From the NCBI RefSeq assembly GCF_030681155.1, contig NZ_JAUXXE010000033.1, positions 1 through 64,000 of the forward strand: a DNA stretch of 64,000 nucleotides, given 5' to 3'. Positions 16,947 to 25,541 of this stretch are shown piece after piece. Within the stretch, counting starts at the first letter, position 1; every line of letters begins with the position of its first letter. The notes under the pieces are model-generated. The model saw only the letters and a program-made list of their open reading frames with translations. It was not told where the DNA came from and ran no database searches. The position numbers and the translations under genes were made by a program. The stretch comes from Phenylobacterium sp. (GTDB lineage: Bacteria; Pseudomonadota; Alphaproteobacteria; Caulobacterales; Caulobacteraceae).

Positions 16947-17855
16947 ATGGACTACGACGCAATCATCGTCGGGGGCAGCTTCGCAGGACTTTCGGCCGCC
17001 ATTCAGCTCGCGCGCGCCAGGCGCCGCATCCTGCTGGTGGACGCGGGGCGGCCCCGCAACCGGTTCTCCGAAGCGTCCCATGGCTTTCTTGGCCAGGACG
17101 GGGCCGCCCCGGCCGACATCATGCGTGAGGGCCTGCGACAGCTATCGGCCTATCCCAGCGTCGATTTCTTCAACGGGACGGCCGAGGCTGCCGAAACGCA
17201 AGGCCAGGGCGTTCGCGCCGAGCTATCGGATGGGGTCCAGGCCTGGGGCCGGCGCATCATCCTCGCGACCGGCGTCGCCGACGAACTCCCGCTGGAATCG
17301 ATGAAGGCCCGGTGGGGCGTCAGCGTCCTGCACTGCCCATACTGCCACGGCTACGAGGTGCGTGACCGCCCCATCGCGGCGATCGCCAACCACCCGGGCG
17401 CTGTTCACCAGGCCCTGATGCTGCCCGATTGGGGACCGACCACCTATTTCACCCAGGGGGTCTTCGAGCCCAACGAGGAAGAGGCCGCGCAACTGGCGAG
17501 ACGCGGCGTGCGCATCGAGCGGGTCCCGGTGGTCGAGCTGCTAGGCGAAGGCGCCGCCACCCGCGCCCTGCGGCTGGCTGATGGCCGCGAGGTCGCGGCT
17601 CAAGCGGTCTTCACCGCTCCGACGACACGGGTGGCCAGTCCGCTGGCCAGTCAGCTCGGCTGCACGTTCGCCGACGGCATGACCGGCCCGCACATCCTGG
17701 TCGATGGGATACAGCAGACCAGCGTCGAGCGCGTGTTCGCGGCCGGTGACGCGGCCCAGCCGATGCACAACGCCACCCTGGCGTCGGCGGCGGGCGTGAT
17801 GGCGGGCGTCAGCGCCCATCGTTCGCTGGTGACCGAGGAGGCCTCCGCCAGCTAG
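16947..17855 (+). CDS. thioredoxin-reductase-like FAD-dependent oxidoreductase
   Basis: A 302-residue flavoprotein of the low-molecular-weight TrxR fold. FAD binding: IIVGGSFAGLSAA (7-19) and the C-terminal VFAAGDAAQPMHNATLASAAG. The redox-active pair is C130-P-Y-C133 within VLHCPYCHGYE. The usual GxGxxA NADPH motif after it is degraded (AIANHPGAVHQA), as in several TrxR-like subfamilies, so its electron donor and partner are uncertain. I start at MDYDA after GAGGAAG. The Rrf2 regulator opposite probably controls it. Confidence 0.88.
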   Translation: MDYDAIIVGGSFAGLSAAIQLARARRRILLVDAGRPRNRFSEASHGFLGQDGAAPADIMREGLRQLSAYPSVDFFNGTAEAAETQGQGVRAELSDGVQAWGRRIILATGVADELPLESMKARWGVSVLHCPYCHGYEVRDRPIAAIANHPGAVHQALMLPDWGPTTYFTQGVFEPNEEEAAQLARRGVRIERVPVVELLGEGAATRALRLADGREVAAQAVFTAPTTRVASPLASQLGCTFADGMTGPHILVDGIQQTSVERVFAAGDAAQPMHNATLASAAGVMAGVSAHRSLVTEEASAS

Positions 17856-17879
17856 GGATCGGCGAGCGCTTGCGCCCTA

Positions 17880-18497
17880 TCAGCCGTACTTGATCGTGCA
17901 GCCGTAGGGTTTGCTGACCGCCTTGGCGACCGGGCGCCCAGCCTTCACGTCGGACAGGGCGGCGGCGACATAGTTCGTCGCGCCCTTCAAGCTGGCGGGG
18001 TCGGCGGTCGGCTTGTCGTCGATGCCGCCCATATAGACCAGCGTGCCGGCAGGATTGACCACGTACATGTGCGGGGTGGTCTTGGCCTCATAGGCGTGGC
18101 CGACCTGGCCGGTCGGATCCAGCAACACGGCGGTGGAGCCGGCGCCGGTCGTCGCCTTCCAGGTCTTGGCCTCGGCGGGCGAGACGTAGCCCTGCTTGCC
18201 GGGGGCCGAGGAGATCAAGGTCAGCCAGACCACGCCGTCCTTGGTCGCGCCCTTCTGCAGGCCCTGCATATTGCCGGACTCATAGTGCTTCTGGACGTAG
18301 GGGCAGCCGGTGTTGGTCCACTCCAGAACCACGGTCTTGCCCTTGAACTCGGACAGCGAACGAGTCTGGCCCGCGCCATCCTTGATGGTGAAGGGCGGCG
18401 CGGGCTGGCCGATCGCGGGCGCGGCCAGGGCGGGTCCGGCGGCCAGGGTCAGGGCGGCGGCAGAGGCGGCGAACGCGAAGGATCGAAAATCAGGCAT
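17880..18497 (-). CDS. secreted peroxiredoxin-like (redoxin) protein, PRX_like1 type
   Basis: A 205-residue protein with a signal peptide (cleavage near LAAP, residue 26) and a thioredoxin-fold redoxin domain. The active-site region is WTNTGCPYVQKHY, with one cysteine (C65), as in the PRX_like1 group whose motif is a CPYV. A second cysteine sits at the extreme C-terminus (C200, YGCTIKY), suggesting a resolving partner. Expected place: periplasm. It ends the transcript begun by the DsbD/ScsB-like gene 21 nt upstream, which likely keeps it reduced. The start follows AAGGAG. Confidence 0.85.
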   Translation of the reverse strand: MPDFRSFAFAASAAALTLAAGPALAAPAIGQPAPPFTIKDGAGQTRSLSEFKGKTVVLEWTNTGCPYVQKHYESGNMQGLQKGATKDGVVWLTLISSAPGKQGYVSPAEAKTWKATTGAGSTAVLLDPTGQVGHAYEAKTTPHMYVVNPAGTLVYMGGIDDKPTADPASLKGATNYVAAALSDVKAGRPVAKAVSKPYGCTIKYG

Positions 18498-18518
18498 GGG
18501 CCAAGGCTCCTTGTCGGA

Positions 18519-20669
18519 TCAGCGGGACTGGGCGTCCTTCAACGCGCGGACGATAAGGCCCTCGGTCAGGATTTGCGGCAGGATAACGCCGTCTCCGCCC
18601 TTGGCGCCATACACGAGATAGAGCGGCACGCCGGCCCGCCCGTGCTTCGCGAGCTCGGCCTCGATCACCGCGTCCTTCAGGGTCCAGTCCGCCTTCAGAT
18701 AGACCGCGCCGGTCTGCTTGAAGGCCTCGGCCACGCCCTGAGTGCTGAGGGCGACCTTCTCATTGACCTGGCATGTGACGCACCAAGCGGCGGTGAAGTT
18801 GACGAATACCGGCTTTCCGGCGGCCTGCGCGGCGGCGAGCTTTTCCGGGCTGTAGGCCTCATAGGGTACGCTGGCCGCGCCGCCCGCGCTGGCGCTGGCG
18901 GCCTGGCCGGATTGGGGGGCGCCATAGCTGGGCCAGATCGCGGCCACGGCGGCGGCCAGCACCAGCACCGCGCCGACGCTGGCCAGGAGCAAGGGCTTTT
19001 CACCAGCCGCCCTGCGTCGTTGTGCGACCCCGAGCAGCCAGGCGGCGAGCGCCAGGATCACGGCGGCGGCGAAGATACGGGCCAAGGCGGTTTCGCCGGC
19101 CTGGATGGTGAGCACCCAGACTAGCCAGGCGGCCGCTCCGTACATTGGGAAGGCTAGCAGCTTCTTGAACCCGTCCATCCACGGGCCAGGCTTGGGCAGG
19201 CGGGTGAGCAGGCCGGGCACGAAGGCGGCCAGCGCGAACGGGGCGGCGAAGCCCAGACCCAGCGCCAGGAACACGGTGATCGCGGCCGGCGCGCTCTGGG
19301 TCAGGGCCCAGCCGAGCGCGGGGGCCATGAACGGCGCGGTGCAGGGGGCGGCGACCACGACGGCCAGCGCCCCGGTGAAGAAGGCGCCGGCCATGCCGCG
19401 CTTGCCCGCCAGGCCGGTCCCGACGCCTTGCAGCGAGGAGCCGACCTCGAACACGCCTGACAGGTTGAGCGCAACGGCCAGCATCAGCAGGGCCAGGCCC
19501 GCCACCACCGGCGGAGATTGCAGTTGGAAGCCCCAGCCCACGGCCGCGCCGCCGGCGCGAACCGCGATCAGGGCCACGGCGAGCGCCAGGAAGGTCGCCA
19601 GCACACCGACAAGGAAGGCCAGGCCCTGGCCCTGGGCGGTGCGCCGATCATGGGCGTGGCCGGCCAAGGAGGCGGCCTTCATCGCCAGGATCGGGAAGAC
19701 GCACGGCATCAGGTTGAGGATCAAGCCGCCAAGAAAGGCGAAGGCCGCGGCGAGGGGCAGGCCGAGCGCGCCGCCGCCTCCCCCTACGGCCTTGGAGGGA
19801 GGCGCGCCGAGCCCCGAGGCTCCAGCCGGCGGCGTGCCGACGATCGCGCTGATCTCATAGGCCCGGTCGCCCAGCGAAAGCACCCCGGCCATGGTCTTGG
19901 GACCATCGCCCTCCTGGAAGGCGTAGCCGGGCGTCAGGGTCAGGGTCAGACCATCGGGACCGCGCTCGATCGCCTGCGGCTTGGCATGGTCGATGAGGGT
20001 GGAATCGAATGGGAAGAAATAGGCGTCGGAAACGTCTGCGCCTTTCAGGTCCTCGCCGGTCACGGCCAGGACGATATTGGTCCCCTGCTTGGCGAACACG
20101 CTGGCGAAGTTCGCCGGGGTCGGCGCGTCGGACAGAGCCTTGGCGATCGGGCCGCTCCAGGCCGGATTGGGATCGGCCAGACCTTCGACAACCGGAAGGC
20201 TGAGGGTCAGCACCGCGTCCTCGGGGACGCAGATCTCCTCGCAGACCAGGAACGAGGCGGCGGCCTTCAGGGTCACGGTCTCGCCGGGCTTGGCGTTGGC
20301 CGGGGCGGTGATCGGCACCGGCAACAGCACCTCGCCCTGATAGCCGTAGTTCATCAGCGGGCCGGTCGGCTGGCGGGTCGGGGCCGGCCAGACGATGTCG
20401 CCGGCCGTCCAACCGGGCGGCAGGGTCCAGACGACACGGGTCGCCTCGCCGCTGTCGCCGGAGTTGCGCCAGTAGGTGTGCCAGCCCTTGTCGATCTTCT
20501 GACGGACCGCGACATAGGTGGTCGCGCCGGGCGCGATCGACTGATCGCGGGCCACGAGTTCGGCGACCAAATGGCCGGTATCGACCGGCTGGGCCAGCGC
20601 GGGAGCAGCGACCAGCAGGGCGCAGGCCGCCGCCAGTTTCGCCAAGAAGCGTGTCACATCCAAAGCCAT
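18519..20669 (-). CDS. DsbD/ScsB-like protein-disulfide reductase
   Basis: A 716-residue inner-membrane electron transporter. Order: signal peptide (to about 26), periplasmic N-terminal DsbD-alpha-like domain with the CEEIC cysteines, a transmembrane part of about eight helices with cysteines in NLMPCVFPIL and AAPCTAPFM, and a C-terminal periplasmic thioredoxin domain with WCVTC (C630, C633). It moves reducing power from cytoplasmic thioredoxin to periplasmic thiol proteins. In Caulobacter a ScsB-type transporter is known to feed an envelope peroxiredoxin, and here a peroxiredoxin-like gene follows directly. Whether it is closer to DsbD or ScsB needs a tree. Confidence 0.9.
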   Translation of the reverse strand: MALDVTRFLAKLAAACALLVAAPALAQPVDTGHLVAELVARDQSIAPGATTYVAVRQKIDKGWHTYWRNSGDSGEATRVVWTLPPGWTAGDIVWPAPTRQPTGPLMNYGYQGEVLLPVPITAPANAKPGETVTLKAAASFLVCEEICVPEDAVLTLSLPVVEGLADPNPAWSGPIAKALSDAPTPANFASVFAKQGTNIVLAVTGEDLKGADVSDAYFFPFDSTLIDHAKPQAIERGPDGLTLTLTPGYAFQEGDGPKTMAGVLSLGDRAYEISAIVGTPPAGASGLGAPPSKAVGGGGGALGLPLAAAFAFLGGLILNLMPCVFPILAMKAASLAGHAHDRRTAQGQGLAFLVGVLATFLALAVALIAVRAGGAAVGWGFQLQSPPVVAGLALLMLAVALNLSGVFEVGSSLQGVGTGLAGKRGMAGAFFTGALAVVVAAPCTAPFMAPALGWALTQSAPAAITVFLALGLGFAAPFALAAFVPGLLTRLPKPGPWMDGFKKLLAFPMYGAAAWLVWVLTIQAGETALARIFAAAVILALAAWLLGVAQRRRAAGEKPLLLASVGAVLVLAAAVAAIWPSYGAPQSGQAASASAGGAASVPYEAYSPEKLAAAQAAGKPVFVNFTAAWCVTCQVNEKVALSTQGVAEAFKQTGAVYLKADWTLKDAVIEAELAKHGRAGVPLYLVYGAKGGDGVILPQILTEGLIVRALKDAQSR

Positions 20670-20723
20670 GCCCGCTATATGGCCCGGTCCTGGCCCATCG
20701 CAAAGCTACGGTGACGTCGCGGG

Positions 20724-20840
20724 GCGCTCCCCCTCAGTCAGCTGCGCTGACAGCTCCCCCAGCGGGGGAGCATCTTAAGACTAGTTCCTCCCCCATTGGG
20801 GGAGGTGGATCGTCGCGAAGCGGCGAGACTGAGGGGGCGC
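20724..20840. repeat. MITE-like intergenic palindromic element with terminal inverted repeats
   Basis: About 117 bp bounded by near-perfect inverted ends, GCGCTCCCCCTCAGTC (20724-20739) and GACTGAGGGGGCGC (20827-20840). Inside are two perfect hairpins, GCTCCCCC/GGGGGAGC (20753-20771) and CCTCCCCC/GGGGGAGG (20787-20805), plus GTCAG/CTGAC and a CGCGAAGCG core. There is no coding capacity. It resembles the element at 5011-5125. Confidence 0.7.
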
Positions 20841-20843
20841 TCG

Positions 20844-21134
20844 CTAGCGGCCGACAACGATCCAGCGACGCGGCCACTTCCACCCGAGGGCTCGGACTTC
20901 GCCGGGCTTGAGGGCCAGCGACTTGACGATCTGGGGCGTCAGTTCGCTGATCGCATGGACCGGCTCAAGACCGCCAACCGGGCTCACCGCCACGCCGCCG
21001 ATCAGCATGGCGCGATCAATGGCGGTCCACTCGGCCTTGGCGCGGTCCTCATGGCCGACCGCGAAGAAATGGCGCAGGGGCTTAGGCTCGCCCGGCAGCT
21101 CCACCATCACCCCGATCATCCAACCACTGCCCAT
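20844..21134 (-). CDS. small conserved hypothetical protein
   Basis: A 96-residue protein beginning MGSGWMIGVMVELPGEPKPLR; the frame is supported by AAGGAG 6 nt before the ATG and typical codon use. No domain is recognised. The sequence (HFFAVGHEDRAKAEWTAIDR, then SELTPQIVKSLALKPGEVRALGW) looks like a small alpha/beta fold, and similar short proteins occur in alphaproteobacteria as far as I recall. It is 4 nt from the palindromic element. Function unknown. Confidence 0.75.
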   Translation of the reverse strand: MGSGWMIGVMVELPGEPKPLRHFFAVGHEDRAKAEWTAIDRAMLIGGVAVSPVGGLEPVHAISELTPQIVKSLALKPGEVRALGWKWPRRWIVVGR

Positions 21135-21244
21135 CCAGGCTCCTTAGACCTTCTCATCGCCGCCGACCCAGTACAAAAGCTCGACTTGTCACGCTTAGAC
21201 GCGATGATCGGCGAATCAGCGTTTTTCGGTGGAGTGCGTATCAA

Positions 21245-21637
21245 GTGCCCGCGTCGTTCGATGACATCGAAATGGGTCAGGTGGTCTCGCTAGGCGAGCT
21301 GCCGGTGGATCCCGCCGCCCTGGAGGCCTTCATCGCCGCCTTCGCGCCCGGCTGGCCGCTGGAACGCGGCGCGCCCGACTCGATGATCTACGCCATGTGG
21401 TGCCGCCTGGACGCCGCTTCGGCGCTGGAGTGGCCGCAGACCAAGCGCCTGGGCGTCGACGCCCTGCGCTGGGCGCGCAACCCGCCGGCCGGCGAGGTGC
21501 TGCGCGGCCGTATGACGGTGATGGGCAAGGATCCGGTGGGCGAAGGCAAAGGCATCGTCATCGCCCAACACGACCTGCTCGACGAGGCGGGACGGCTGGT
21601 CTTCTCCTGCCTCACCCGCAGCGTCTTCGCGCGCTAG
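21245..21637 (+). CDS. MaoC/hotdog-like protein of unknown substrate
   Basis: A 130-residue protein with a GTG start (MPASFDDIEMGQVVSLGE); an ATG ten codons later is an alternative. The opening FDDIEMGQVV, the central helix VDPAALEAFIAAFAP and the strand pattern LRGRMTVMGKDPVGEGKGIVIAQHDLLDEAGRLVFSCLTRSVF fit a single-hotdog acyl-CoA thioesterase/dehydratase fold. The usual MaoC D-x-x-x-x-H active site is not clear, so it may be a degenerate member. A strong terminator follows. Confidence 0.7.
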   Translation: MPASFDDIEMGQVVSLGELPVDPAALEAFIAAFAPGWPLERGAPDSMIYAMWCRLDAASALEWPQTKRLGVDALRWARNPPAGEVLRGRMTVMGKDPVGEGKGIVIAQHDLLDEAGRLVFSCLTRSVFAR

Positions 21638-21649
21638 GCCCAGAATAGA

Positions 21650-21679
21650 AAACGGCGGGCCCTTGCGAGCCCGCCGTTT
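21650..21679. terminator. bidirectional hairpin terminator
   Basis: Perfect 11-bp stem AAACGGCGGGC/GCCCGCCGTTT with an 8-nt loop, placed between the convergent ends of the hotdog protein gene and sapC-like gene. A/T-rich stem ends serve both directions. Confidence 0.8.
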
Positions 21680-21705
21680 CAGTTCAGCGCGGTTGCCGTG
21701 ACGCC

Positions 21706-22509
21706 TTAGGCGTTGGCGGCTTGCGGCGTCTGCGGCGCGCGGGTCATGGCCAGGGCCAGCAGGCGATCCCAGCCGGCCAGCGACATCATGTGCGCGTAGA
21801 TCTGAGCCAGGGCGCCGTTGTCGCGCAGCTCGGTGTACTTCTCGATCGGCAGGGCGTTGAGCTTGGTTTCCGACACGCCGAAGTACTCGGCGATCTTCTG
21901 CGTCTCGCCCGGGGTGCCGTCCGGATTGGTCGGGACGAAGTTCGCGGTCTTCACCTCAAACAGGTCCAGGTCGTTCAGCAGTTGGACGAAGCTCAGCGTG
22001 CGCTGGCGCTCGGTCTCGTAGTCGTTGCAGAAGTTGATGCAGTTCTGCGTGTACTCGGTCGGCTTGCCCTCGGCATCGAAGAACGGCAGGTCGGCCTCGG
22101 CGCCGTCGACGATGAATTCAGCGGCGCGGTCGATGCAGAGAATCATCTGACCGGCGGCGCTGTCGTTGGCGTAGACGAACGGATAGCGGCGGATATAGGC
22201 CGGCACATAGGCGCCCGCCTCGAAGTAGCCGGCGTCGGTGAGGTACATGTTCTCACCGGCGTTCAGGCCCATCACGGCCAGCGGAATCTTTTCCTCGCCG
22301 ACGAAGATGATCGGGCTCGAGAGGGCGGCGACGCCAAACTCGGTCACCGTCAGCGGGACGGCGTGGCCTTCTTTGGCGAACCCGAACGGCCCGTCCAGGC
22401 GCTTGATGCCCATGTTCTTGTGCAGGTCGACGGAAAGCGGTTCCGGCTTGGAATAGAAAAGCACGTTGCCGGAGATCTGGCCCATGCCGGGCTGAGTTGC
22501 GGTCGCCAT
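21706..22509 (-). CDS. SapC family protein
   Basis: A 267-residue cytoplasmic-looking protein of the SapC family, named after a gene linked to surface-layer protein in Campylobacter but biochemically uncharacterised. Typical SapC blocks: VTEFGVAALSSPIIFVGEEKIPLAVMGLNAGENMYL, AYVPAYIRRYPFVYA, and the C-terminal FDAEGKPTEYTQNCINFCNDY. Its ATG is preceded by GAAGG. It is divergent from the hydratase gene. Caulobacter makes an S-layer, but any link to it is inference. Confidence 0.9.
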   Translation of the reverse strand: MATATQPGMGQISGNVLFYSKPEPLSVDLHKNMGIKRLDGPFGFAKEGHAVPLTVTEFGVAALSSPIIFVGEEKIPLAVMGLNAGENMYLTDAGYFEAGAYVPAYIRRYPFVYANDSAAGQMILCIDRAAEFIVDGAEADLPFFDAEGKPTEYTQNCINFCNDYETERQRTLSFVQLLNDLDLFEVKTANFVPTNPDGTPGETQKIAEYFGVSETKLNALPIEKYTELRDNGALAQIYAHMMSLAGWDRLLALAMTRAPQTPQAANA

Positions 22510-22719
22510 GAAATACCTTCGATGAATCCTGGGCGATTGATGTGTTTGCGCAGGCGAGCGGTTCTTGTGGTTCTAGCCCGTCCGGCGAAGTTCGCGCTTC
22601 TACCCGATCGCACGGGCGCCAGCAAACATCCTCGCAGCCGACTTGCCTCAGCCCGGCCGAACCGCTTCAATCTGTCCCATACTAGCAAGCCGCCAAGGCG
22701 ACATACCGGAGGATATATT

Positions 22720-23601
22720 TTGGCAATCTTTTATCCCGACATTCTCGATCAGAAGACCGCTCCCCGCACATTTACGTATGGGGACAAGGACGTAATGCTG
22801 TACGCGCTCGGCGTCGGCATGGGCCAAGACCCGATGAACGAAACCGAGCTGCCCTTCGTCTACGAAAAGGGCCTGAAGGTCATCCCGACCGCCGCCACCG
22901 TGCTAGCCGCCGGCGCGCGCTCGGCGGGCGGTCCGGCTCCGGAAATGCCGGCCGGCCACCGCCCCAGCCAGATCAACTTCCTGATGGTCGTCCACGGCGA
23001 ACAGAAGGTCGAACTGCACAAGCCGCTGACCGCCGGCGGCACCTACACCGCCCAGGGCCGCACGGCCGGCGCCTTCGACAAGGGCGAGGGCAAGGGCGCG
23101 GTCATCATCAACGAGACCATCTGGACCGACGAGAAGGGCGAGAAGGTCGCCACCCTGACCGGCTCCACCTTCGCCCGTGGCGACGGCGGCTTTGGCGGCC
23201 CCTCGGAAGGCGCCCCGGAACCGCATGTGGTCCCGACCCGCGCGCCGGACATCTCGGTGGACTTCACCACCCGTGAGGACCAGGCCCTGCTCTATCGCCT
23301 GAACGGCGACCGCAACCCGCTGCACTCCGACCCGGACGTCGCCCGCAAGGCCGGCTTCCCGCGTCCGATCCTGCACGGGCTGTGCACCTACGGCATCACC
23401 TGCCGCGCCGTGCTGCAGGCGATCACCGACTTCGATCCGGACCAGATCTATTCGCACCAGGCCCGGTTCTCGGCGCCAGTCTTCCCCGGCGACACGATCA
23501 CCGTCGACCTGTGGAAAGACGGCAAGAACATCTCGTTCGAGGCGCGCGTGAAGGAACGCAACGCCACCGTGATCAAGAACGGCCTCACCGTCCTGCGCTA
23601 G
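22720..23601 (+). CDS. MaoC-like 2-enoyl-CoA hydratase (double hotdog, hydratase-2 type)
   Basis: A 293-residue enzyme expected to hydrate trans-2-enoyl-CoA to (R)-3-hydroxyacyl-CoA, as in the peroxisomal MFE-2 hydratase. The N-terminal half is a degenerate hotdog domain; the C-terminal half carries the hydratase-2 signature YRLNGDRNPLHSDPDVARKAG followed by PILHGLCTYG, with catalytic Asp and His. The start is a TTG (22720) 7 nt after a perfect GGAGG; no ATG lies at a suitable place, and the long open frame upstream is antisense to the SapC gene. Divergent from sapC. Confidence 0.93.
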   Translation: MAIFYPDILDQKTAPRTFTYGDKDVMLYALGVGMGQDPMNETELPFVYEKGLKVIPTAATVLAAGARSAGGPAPEMPAGHRPSQINFLMVVHGEQKVELHKPLTAGGTYTAQGRTAGAFDKGEGKGAVIINETIWTDEKGEKVATLTGSTFARGDGGFGGPSEGAPEPHVVPTRAPDISVDFTTREDQALLYRLNGDRNPLHSDPDVARKAGFPRPILHGLCTYGITCRAVLQAITDFDPDQIYSHQARFSAPVFPGDTITVDLWKDGKNISFEARVKERNATVIKNGLTVLR

Positions 23602-23656
23602 GACGTCGCTCCTCGGAACGGTTCCCAAGGCTTGGGAGCCGTTCTAGAGAGAGCCC

Positions 23657-24454
23657 ATGACCCGTAGCTTCACCTTGATCGTCGGCGCCGTGTTCGCCGC
23701 CGGCCTGGCCGCGTGCACCGCCACCACGCCCCCGCAGGCGCCGGTATTGGCGGACACCAGCCAACCAGCCCCGCTCAATCCTCTACCCACCAATCTCACC
23801 GGCTATCTGTCGGTGGACGCCCTGGATGGCGCGGCCCTGCTCGGGCCGCCGCCGACGCCGAGCAGCTTGCGCGGCCAGGCCGACCGGGCTCACTACGAGG
23901 AAACCCGCGCGCTGGAAGGCACCCCGCGCTGGACCCAGGCGATCTCCGACAACGACCTGTGGGGCGGGGGGGCGCTCAAGCAGTATTCCTGCAAGCTCGG
24001 CGTCTCGATCGACGAGAAGCAGACCCCGACCACCCTGCGCGTGCTGCACCGGGTGGAGCTGGACGTCCGCACCATCGGAACCCCGGCCAAGGATCTCTAC
24101 AACCGCCCGCGCCCGCTGATCGGCGACGACAAGCCGATCTGCATTCCGCGTGAGGATTGGATGAAGACCAACGCCTCCTATCCGTCCGGCCACTCGATGA
24201 CCGGCTGGGCCTGGGCGCTGATCCTGGCTGAACTGGCCCCGGCCAAGGCCGATGCCATGCTGTCGATCGGCAAGTCGGTGGGCGACAGCCGCGCGATCTG
24301 CGGCGTGCACTATATCAGCGACATCGAGGCCGGCCGCACCCTGGCCGCCGCCATGGTCGCCAAGCTGCACGGCGATCCGCAGTTCCAGCGCGACATCGCC
24401 AAGGCGCGCGGGGAAATGGCCCGGGCCAAGGCCGCGCCCACGGGGTGCGCCTAG
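23657..24454 (+). CDS. class A acid phosphatase, PAP2 superfamily lipoprotein
   Basis: A 265-residue envelope phosphatase. A lipobox LAAC places the acylated cysteine at residue 20, so it is probably membrane-anchored. The PAP2 phosphatase motifs are KDLYNRPRP (motif 1), ASYPSGHSM (motif 2) and GDSRAICGVHYISDIEAGR (motif 3 with catalytic His). These are the hallmarks of PhoN-like class A nonspecific acid phosphatases, which release phosphate from organic esters in the periplasm. Its stop overlaps that of the convergent GNAT gene. Confidence 0.92.
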   Translation: MTRSFTLIVGAVFAAGLAACTATTPPQAPVLADTSQPAPLNPLPTNLTGYLSVDALDGAALLGPPPTPSSLRGQADRAHYEETRALEGTPRWTQAISDNDLWGGGALKQYSCKLGVSIDEKQTPTTLRVLHRVELDVRTIGTPAKDLYNRPRPLIGDDKPICIPREDWMKTNASYPSGHSMTGWAWALILAELAPAKADAMLSIGKSVGDSRAICGVHYISDIEAGRTLAAAMVAKLHGDPQFQRDIAKARGEMARAKAAPTGCA

Positions 24455-24981
24455 CGGCCCATCCGGTAGACGACCGTCCGGCGCATCGGGTCATCAGGCT
24501 CGAACGCCGGGTGGTCGAAGTCGCTGGCCGCGTCGCGCCGCATGCCGAGCCGCTGCATGACAGCCTGGGAACGGACGTTGATCTGCGCGGTGATGGCGGT
24601 GATTTCGTCCAGGCCCAGGCGCGCAAAGCCGTCGGCCATGACGGCCGCCGCCGCCTCGCTGGCATAGCCCTGGCCCCAGGCCGAGCGCGCCAGCCGCCAC
24701 CCGATGTCCGTATAGGGAACGAACGGGACCGATTCGTGCCCGGGCATCAGGCCGCAACTGCCGACGAAGGCGCCGTCGGCGCGGCGCTCGATCACCATCC
24801 GGCACATGCCTAACTCGGCAAAGCTGGTGTCGGCGCGGACCTTGTAGGCCTGCACCTGGTCGAGGGTCAGCACCCCGCCAAGCCACTGCATGATCTCCGG
24901 GTCGGCGCTCATCTGGGCGAAGGGCTCGAGGTCCTCGACGCGCCAGAGCCGCAAGATCAGTCGATCGGTCTCGATCCTCAT
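24451..24981 (-). CDS. GNAT family N-acetyltransferase (RimJ/RimL type)
   Basis: A 176-residue acetyl-CoA-dependent acetyltransferase. Seen: the opening RIETDRLILRLWRVEDLEPFAQM, the acetyl-CoA loop region ARSAWGQGYASEAAAAVM and the C-terminal DFDHPAFEPDDPMRRTVVYRM. Very similar in layout to the gene directly upstream (24978-25508), with which it shares a 4-nt ATGA overlap, so the two are a tandem duplicate. They follow aguA-aguB on the same strand. Substrate is unknown; proteins, polyamines or small amines are all possible. Confidence 0.88.
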   Translation of the reverse strand: MRIETDRLILRLWRVEDLEPFAQMSADPEIMQWLGGVLTLDQVQAYKVRADTSFAELGMCRMVIERRADGAFVGSCGLMPGHESVPFVPYTDIGWRLARSAWGQGYASEAAAAVMADGFARLGLDEITAITAQINVRSQAVMQRLGMRRDAASDFDHPAFEPDDPMRRTVVYRMGR

Positions 24982-25508
24982 CTTCGCGCCACATAGACGA
25001 CGTGGCGCAGCAGCGGGTGATCGGCCGCAAGTCGAGGATGGTCGAAGTCGCGGGCCGGATCGGCCTGCATGCCGATGCGCCGCATGACGCCCTGTGACGC
25101 CAGGTTGGTGTCGGCGGTGAAGGCCAGGATCTCGGGCGCGTCCAGGTGGGCCAGGCCCCAGGCCAGGGCGGCGGCCGCGGCCTCCGAGGCCAGCCCCTGG
25201 CGCCAGACCTCAGGGATCAGCCGCCAGGCCATCTCAATCCCCGCCCCGACCGGCAGGTCGCCCTCCGGTATGGGGTGCAGGCCGCAGAAGCCGATGATCT
25301 GGTCATCAGCTTTCCGCGCCACGCCCCAGAGGCCGTAGCCATGGGCCGCGATGTGGGCGTTGTGCCGGTCCATCGCAGCATCGCTTTGGGCGCGATCCAT
25401 GACATTGGCGACCCAGTAGCCCACGCGCGGGTCGCCGTTCAACGCGGCGAAGGCGTCGCGGTCTTCCTCGCGATAGGCGCGAAGGATCAGGCGTTCGGTT
25501 TCGATCAT
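24978..25508 (-). CDS. GNAT family N-acetyltransferase (paralogue of the next gene)
   Basis: A 176-residue RimJ/RimL-type acetyltransferase, same length as its downstream partner. Opening IETERLILRAYREEDRDAFAAL, acetyl-CoA loop IPEVWRQGLASEAAAAAL, and C-terminus DFDHPRLAADHPLLRHVVYVARR aligning with the partner's DFDHPAF...VVYRM. The ribosome binding site is weak; 33 nt separate it from aguB, so it probably depends on the aguAB transcript. Confidence 0.88.
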   Translation of the reverse strand: MIETERLILRAYREEDRDAFAALNGDPRVGYWVANVMDRAQSDAAMDRHNAHIAAHGYGLWGVARKADDQIIGFCGLHPIPEGDLPVGAGIEMAWRLIPEVWRQGLASEAAAAALAWGLAHLDAPEILAFTADTNLASQGVMRRIGMQADPARDFDHPRLAADHPLLRHVVYVARR

Positions 25509-25541
25509 GCAACGACGTTACACGATCGAGGTGCGATCCAG

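Noticed and set aside
21721..22719. The upstream 333 codons in frame with the MaoC-like hydratase
   Set aside because: They are antisense to the SapC gene; the TTG with a perfect GGAGG at 22720 is the real start.
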